From an uncultured Christensenella sp. (GTDB lineage Bacteria; Bacillota; Clostridia; Christensenellales; UBA3700): a stretch of DNA of 9,807 nucleotides. Position 1 is the stretch's first letter. Each line of letters starts with the position of its first letter. A program made the translations under genes and the position numbers. This document shows positions 6,518-9,807 of the stretch, piece by piece. The notes beneath the pieces are model-generated. The model saw only the letters and a program-made list of their open reading frames with translations. It was not told where the DNA came from and ran no database searches. The stretch is taken from the NCBI GenBank assembly GCA_910584035.1, contig CAJTZR010000073.1:1-9807 (forward strand), read 5' to 3'.

Positions 6518-6520
6518 AAT
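6492..6520 (+). promoter_or_regulatory. Perfect consensus sigma-70 promoter of the 6551 gene
   Basis: TTGACA (6492-6497), a 17-base spacer and TATAAT (6515-6520) match consensus exactly. This is the strongest promoter in the window, and its spacer is occupied by a palindrome. The predicted start is near 6527, within the perfect palindrome ATATAAATTTATAT (6525-6538). Confidence 0.85.
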
Positions 6521-6550
6521 TTTTATATAAATTTATATTTGAGGTAATTT

Positions 6551-6814
6551 ATGACAATATTCGAAGCATTAGTAATAAGAATTAAACAATTAATGATAGA
6601 GAACAATATTAATCAAACTACTTTATCAAAACTTACTGGATTATCAAAGTCAACAATTAATAATCTATTAAATAATCGTACAACAAGTACATCTAGCTCA
6701 AATTTAATTAAATTCGCAAAAGCTTTTGATATTAGAGTACAAGATTTAATCGGTAATGATATTTTTAATAATCTAGAACCACCTATTTCTAAAAACCACA
6801 AAAATAAACATTAG
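6551..6814 (+). CDS. Small XRE-family HTH protein, paralogue 2 of 3
   Basis: This 87-aa protein begins with MTIFEALVIRIKQLM. GAGG lies six bases before the ATG. Helix 2 is QTTLSKLT (22-29) and the recognition helix is KSTINNLLNN (33-42), differing from paralogues 1 and 3 by D38N and Y42N. About two thirds of residues match paralogue 1, and the tail NDIFNNLEPP is shared before a Lys/Asn/His-rich end. It is the older branch of the triplet. It is driven by the consensus promoter at 6492-6520 and is divergent from the leaderless repressor at 6458, so these two probably form a regulatory pair. The DNA target is unknown. Confidence 0.88.
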   Translation: MTIFEALVIRIKQLMIENNINQTTLSKLTGLSKSTINNLLNNRTTSTSSSNLIKFAKAFDIRVQDLIGNDIFNNLEPPISKNHKNKH

Positions 6815-6863
6815 ATTTTTATAAATTACTATCTTTTACTAAATCGATAAGAAATTTTATCAC

Positions 6864-6881
6864 TTAATGGTGTACTATTAA
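6864..6881. promoter_or_regulatory. Possible operator upstream of the 6908 gene
   Basis: TTAATGGTGTACTATTAA is an imperfect palindrome. It contains ATGGTGTA (6867-6874), the exact reverse complement of the left arm TACACCAT of the operator at 6497-6517. A TACTAT (6873-6878) could be the -10 of the 6908 gene. The same regulator may bind both places. Confidence 0.4.
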
Positions 6882-6907
6882 AAATTCAATTAAAAAAAGG
6901 TTATTTT

Positions 6908-7153
6908 ATGACAATACACGAAGCAATAGTTACAAGAATTAAGCAATTAATGAAAAAAAACAATATTAATCAAAGCACTTTATCAAAGATTACTGGAATA
7001 CCAAAGTCAACAATTAATGACTTGTTAAATTATCGTACAAAAACAACATCTAGTTTATATATAGTTAAAATCTCAAAAGCTTTTGATATTAAATTAAGCA
7101 AGTTCTTTGACGATGATATTTTTAACAATATCGTTCCACCTAAATACAATTAG
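6908..7153 (+). CDS. Small XRE-family HTH protein, paralogue 3 of 3
   Basis: This 81-aa protein begins with MTIHEAIVTRIKQLM. A weak AAAGG lies seven bases before the ATG. Over residues 1-52 it differs from the copy at 5695 only by V20I, and the DNA is nearly identical there. Residues 53-81 hold nine further changes (I53V, G60D, I63L, E65K, N68D, N69D, L75I, A76V, F80Y), and it ends three residues earlier. The recognition helix KSTINDLLNY is unchanged, so it should recognise the same DNA as paralogue 1 while its C-terminal surface, perhaps the dimer or partner face, has drifted. It lies 93 bp after paralogue 2; the three genes point the same way but each has its own upstream region. Confidence 0.88.
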   Translation: MTIHEAIVTRIKQLMKKNNINQSTLSKITGIPKSTINDLLNYRTKTTSSLYIVKISKAFDIKLSKFFDDDIFNNIVPPKYN

Positions 7154-7264
7154 CACGATAAAATTAGTTAGAATTATATAACTGCTTTTGTTTATAATAA
7201 ATGAGATTGGTATTAGCTCTATAATACTATAATAACTCAAAAAAGCACTTGCCCTTTACTTATA

Positions 7265-7342
7265 ATGGACGAAAAAAATATTAATCAATCTACTTTATCA
7301 AATATTACTGAAATACCAAAAACAACAATTAATATCCAATAA
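7265..7342 (+). pseudogene. Decayed fourth copy of the small XRE protein
   Basis: A 25-codon frame, MDEKNINQSTLSNITEIPKT followed by TINIQ and a TAA, aligns with residues 16-37 of paralogue 3 (KKNNINQSTLSKITGIPKST). The order and spacing match helix 2 and the start of the recognition helix. The N-terminal helix and everything after the recognition helix are lost, and no ribosome-binding site is present. It is a remnant of a fourth tandem unit. Confidence 0.75.
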
Positions 7343-7503
7343 TTAAACTACACATTTTAAAGATATAGAATAATCACAAGCATACTTATCATATACATTT
7401 TAAGCCGAACATCTATATATGCAATAAAAAATGTCTATTTTATAACAAAATGTATCGTTTGTCCGCAATTTTTCTATATTCACCTACAACAGAATTAATA
7501 GTC

Positions 7504-7681
7504 AAAATGTTCATCAAATATATAATTTGATGAACATTTTATAGTTAAATTATATCAATTTTTCTATTTTAAGTCAAGTTTTATTAACTTTTTTACCTAA
7601 AATGTACTATTCCGTAATTTTTAATGAACAAAATGATAAAAATTTGCTTTATTAGTTCATCAAATTATATATTTGGTGAAC
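7504..7681. repeat. Pair of 27-bp palindromes upstream of the LRR lipoprotein
   Basis: GTTCATCAAAT-N5-ATTTGATGAAC (7509-7535) recurs as GTTCATCAAAT-N5-ATTTGGTGAAC (7655-7681), with centres 146 bp apart. The first copy extends to 16-bp arms (7504-7519 with 7525-7540). The second ends 54 bases before the ATG at 7736. A partial half-site, ATGAAC, lies at 7624-7629. Two strong sites for one dimeric regulator are the likely meaning; a weak A+T-rich terminator is a lesser alternative for the first copy. Confidence 0.75.
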
Positions 7682-7735
7682 AAAACGCTTTAATTTTGTA
7701 CATAAAAAATCATTAAATTTAAGGAGTAAAATGAG

Positions 7736-9274
7736 ATGAAAAAATCAACAATTTTTGTTTTGATTTTTGCCATTTTACTGATTTGTTGTCTAACATTTGT
7801 ACTCGTCGCTTGTGGTGGCAATAATGACAATAATAATAGTAATAATAGTGGTAATAATGAAAACAATAACGATAATGAAATTATAACCCCACCACAACAT
7901 CCGCATAGTTGGGCGACAACCTATTCAAACAATGATACAAACCATTGGTTCGCTTGTAGTAGTTGTGATGAAAGTAAAGATTTACAATCTCATACTTTCG
8001 TGTCTAATTCAAATAATGATTCAACTTGGCATGAATGTTCTACTTGTGGCTACAAAAGAGATATTGAAGAGATTGATAAAGTTTTTGAGTACACTTTGAA
8101 TAGCGACAAAAATAGTTATAGTATATCTAGTATAAAAACTAAAGATATCACAAATGTAGTAATTCCAAACACCTATAAAAATAAACTAGTTACCAGTATT
8201 GGTAGTGGTGTATTCTTTGGTTGCTCTTGCTTAACCAGCATTTATATCCCTAATAGCGTTACAAACATTGATTCTTCTGCATTTGAAGGGTGTAATAATA
8301 TAGAAACAGCCACTATGCCTACAATTGCAATTAGTAATATAACTAAAAGCAAACTTAAAACACTTGTAATTAATGGTGGCAATAGCATAGGTTCTGGGGC
8401 GTTCGCTAATTGCTCTAACTTAACCAGCGTTACTATTGGGAATAGCGTTACTAGCATTGATTCTTTTGCGTTCTCTCGTTGCTTTAGCTTAACCAGCATT
8501 ACTATACCCGATAGTGTTACTAACATTGGGTATAGTGCATTTTGGTGTTGTATTGGACTTACTAACATTACTATATCTAATAATGTTACTAGCATTGCTT
8601 CTGATATGTTCTCCAGTTGTTGCAACTTAACCAATATTAATATTCCTAATAGTGTTACTAGCATTGGTAATTGTGCGTTCTATGGTTGTTCTAACTTAAC
8701 TAGCGTAACTATCGGAAATGGTGTTACTAGTATTGGTGTTGATGCGTTCCGTGATTGCTCTAGTCTTACTAGTATAGTTATACCTAATAATGTTACTGCC
8801 ATTGGTGATAGATTATTCTATGGTTGTTCTGAGCTTGCTAGCATTGTTGTAGATGAAAATAACACTACTTATAAAAGCGAAAACAATTGCATATTATCAA
8901 AAGAAGGAAAAACTTTAATATTAGGTTGTAAAAATAGCTTCATTCCCAATAGTGTTACAATCATTGGTAATTATGCGTTCTTTGGTTGTTCTAGTCTTAC
9001 TAGCATATCTATTCCAGATAGTGTGACTAGCATTGGTAAGTCTGCGTTCTCTGGTTGCAAAAGCCTTACTAGCATATCTATTCCAGATAGAGTTACTAGT
9101 ATTAGTGGGAATGCATTCGAAGGTTGCACTAAGCTTACAACAATCAATTTTAGTGGCACTAAAGAAGAATGGAATGCTATAACAAAAGGTTCAAATTGGA
9201 ATGGTAACACTGGCAATTTCACAATCATTTGCACAGATGGCAAACTTGACAAAGACGGCAATGTAATTGAGTAA
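7736..9274 (+). CDS. BspA-type leucine-rich-repeat surface lipoprotein
   Basis: This is a 512-aa protein. AAGGAG (7721-7726) lies nine bases before the ATG. Residues 1-26 are a lipoprotein signal with lipobox L-V-A-C (lipid Cys26). Residues 27-48 are an Asn-rich flexible linker. Residues 56-108 hold two units of an 'HxW...N...W..CxxC' motif (C74-x-x-C77 and C101-x-x-C104), a small Cys-pair module often seen ahead of LRRs in gut bacteria. Residues about 141-472 form about 12 repeats of 23 residues, 'LTSITIPxSVTSIGxxAFxGC' (LRR_5, Treponema/BspA type), with one longer unit (368-398, VDENNTTYKSENN) of a kind known in this family. A C-terminal cap follows, INFSGTKEEWNAIT...CTDG. There is no LPxTG motif; anchoring is by lipid. 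Family members act in adhesion or protein contact; the partner here is unknown. Confidence 0.95.
   Translation: MKKSTIFVLIFAILLICCLTFVLVACGGNNDNNNSNNSGNNENNNDNEIITPPQHPHSWATTYSNNDTNHWFACSSCDESKDLQSHTFVSNSNNDSTWHECSTCGYKRDIEEIDKVFEYTLNSDKNSYSISSIKTKDITNVVIPNTYKNKLVTSIGSGVFFGCSCLTSIYIPNSVTNIDSSAFEGCNNIETATMPTIAISNITKSKLKTLVINGGNSIGSGAFANCSNLTSVTIGNSVTSIDSFAFSRCFSLTSITIPDSVTNIGYSAFWCCIGLTNITISNNVTSIASDMFSSCCNLTNINIPNSVTSIGNCAFYGCSNLTSVTIGNGVTSIGVDAFRDCSSLTSIVIPNNVTAIGDRLFYGCSELASIVVDENNTTYKSENNCILSKEGKTLILGCKNSFIPNSVTIIGNYAFFGCSSLTSISIPDSVTSIGKSAFSGCKSLTSISIPDRVTSISGNAFEGCTKLTTINFSGTKEEWNAITKGSNWNGNTGNFTIICTDGKLDKDGNVIE
8205..9140 (+). repeat. Tandem 69-bp coding repeats in the LRR gene
   Basis: The 23-residue protein repeats are matched by 69-bp DNA repeats. 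The last two units (about 8983-9120) share long identical runs such as CTTACTAGCATATCTATTCC, so they are recent copies or have been homogenised. The repeats also leave long open frames on the opposite strand, which are artefacts. Confidence 0.8.
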
Positions 9275-9336
9275 ATTAACTTTAGTGAACTAACCTAATT
9301 TACAGCAATGTCAACTAATCATAATCTACAAAAACA

Positions 9337-9372
9337 TAAAGCAGAGAGTAAAACTCTCTGCTTTAGTTTTTT
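9337..9372 (+). terminator. Intrinsic terminator of the LRR lipoprotein gene
   Basis: A 13-bp stem built on AAAGCAGAGAGT/ACTCTCTGCTTT with an AAA loop (9337-9365) is followed by GTTTTTTG. It starts about 60 bases after the stop at 9274. Confidence 0.9.
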
Positions 9373-9720
9373 GCGTATTTAGTAGTTTTTAAATTTTACC
9401 CCCGATTTTCGTAAGGTTTTTAGCAATTTTTACTACGTTTAAAAATCGATAAAATTAAAATGCTATCAATTAAAATGTGTCGTTGCTTAGATATATAATC
9501 AAATAATAAATACCTTGTATTAAATATATAAATTACAAAAATAGTATCTATACATAATATATGAATTTTGACATACTGGACAAAACAAGCAAAAATACAA
9601 CCTTATACGTTTACAATAAAACATAGTCCACCAATGCTTATTATGCAATCTTTCACGTTTAGGCGGAAAATATAAACTATACATAATATATAAATATAAA
9701 TACCTAATATTGTAGATACA
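9373..9720. other. Intergenic region between LRR gene and 5S terminator
   Basis: No gene is supported. The region holds a second copy of ACCCCCGATTTTCG (9398-9411), followed 29 bases later by AAAAATCGA (9441-9449), echoing the arrangement at 2522-2557. A lone TTGACA near 9568 has no good -10. The rest is A+T-rich without visible structure. Confidence 0.5.
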
Positions 9721-9721
9721 G

Positions 9722-9750
9722 AAAAACAGCTACACATTTGTGTAGCTGTT
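9722..9750 (-). terminator. Terminator of the rRNA operon
   Basis: On the minus strand, AACAGCTACACA pairs with TGTGTAGCTGTT (12 bp, tight loop), followed by TTTC. It begins two bases after the 5S 3' end. Confidence 0.9.
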
Positions 9751-9752
9751 AG

Positions 9753-9807
9753 TGGATGCGGCAACGTTCTATCCTCCCAAGACGCTTCCATCTAAGTACT
9801 TTCGACG
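9753..9807 (-). rRNA. rrf: 5S ribosomal RNA, 3' part (5' end outside window)
   Basis: Read on the minus strand, the 55 bases contain the conserved 5S 3' half: GAAAGTACTT, a helix-IV hairpin AGATG-GAAG-CGTCT, then TGGGAGGATAGAACGTTGCC and the closing GCATCCA of helix I. The sequence is followed at once by a strong terminator. The 5' half, and presumably the 23S and 16S genes, lie beyond the right edge. A short protein frame on this strand (MEASWEDRTLPHPL...) is an artefact of the RNA gene. Confidence 0.92.

Larger units (their letters stand above)
7154..7735. other. Gene-poor region with a gene remnant and a palindrome pair
   Basis: No intact gene is present across about 580 bases. It contains the decayed HTH copy (7265-7342), the two large palindromes (7504-7540 and 7655-7681) and the leader of the 7736 gene. 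No convincing promoter could be chosen for that gene. Confidence 0.6.

Noticed and set aside
6613..6801. 62-residue minus-strand frame
   Set aside because: It is antisense to the well-supported HTH gene at 6551.
5165..7342. Toxin-antitoxin or prophage immunity module
   Set aside because: The HTH proteins would fit, but no toxin, integrase, excisionase or phage gene is present in the window, so the label cannot be supported.
7504..7681. CRISPR array
   Set aside because: There are only two palindromic units with a 119-base gap, not regularly spaced direct repeats with short spacers.
8242..9261. Two long minus-strand frames with repeated 'MLVTL' units
   Set aside because: They are antisense images of the 69-bp LRR repeats; the repeat pattern keeps the opposite frame open.
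9603..9791. 62-residue minus-strand frame beginning MEASWED
   Set aside because: It begins inside the 5S rRNA and crosses the rRNA terminator, a common false gene.

Overview
The window is strongly A+T-rich, uses the standard genetic code and has AGGAGG-type ribosome-binding sites. It carries lipoproteins and XRE-family regulators of the kind common in gut Firmicutes, and ends in a Firmicutes-like 5S rRNA. The likely source is a low-GC, probably uncultured, Clostridia-type bacterium. This assignment is by style of sequence only; no species could be named.

Layout from left to right. (1) Positions 1-2284, minus strand: the N-terminal 761 codons of a large surface lipoprotein, with a beta-helix region followed by MBG/YDG-like modules; its 3' end lies outside the window. 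(2) Positions 2285-2788: a regulatory intergenic region with a 26-bp inverted-repeat pair, a plus-strand promoter-like site and two hairpin terminators. (3) 2789-4066, minus: a 425-aa protein with three ferritin-like glutamate/ExxH helical hairpins. (4) 4407-4940, minus: a small lipoprotein of unknown role. (5) 5165-7342: a regulator island with two different single-domain XRE repressors (5165 plus, 6458 minus), three tandem paralogues of another small XRE protein (5695, 6551, 6908, plus) and a decayed fourth copy at 7265. (6) 7154-7735: a gene-poor stretch with a second palindrome pair. (7) 7736-9274, plus: a BspA-type leucine-rich-repeat lipoprotein. (8) 9753-9807, minus: the 3' end of a 5S rRNA, so an rRNA operon runs in from the right and ends here with its terminator.

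How the parts may work together. The two different XRE repressors each have a -10 box exactly six bases before the ATG and no Shine-Dalgarno sequence, so they look like leaderless, lambda-cI-style autoregulated genes. Each has inverted half-sites over or next to its promoter. The three paralogues instead have ordinary ribosome-binding sites, and the middle one has a perfect consensus promoter containing a palindrome that lies between it and the divergent repressor. This is the layout of a small repressor switch, but no integrase, capsid, transfer or toxin gene is visible, so the controlled target is unknown.

Both large surface lipoproteins are preceded by a pair of near-identical palindromes about 142 and 146 bp apart, with different sequences. 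This suggests looped or paired operators controlling surface-protein expression; it is inference. The ferritin-like protein and the small lipoprotein each have their own terminator and are probably separate transcription units.
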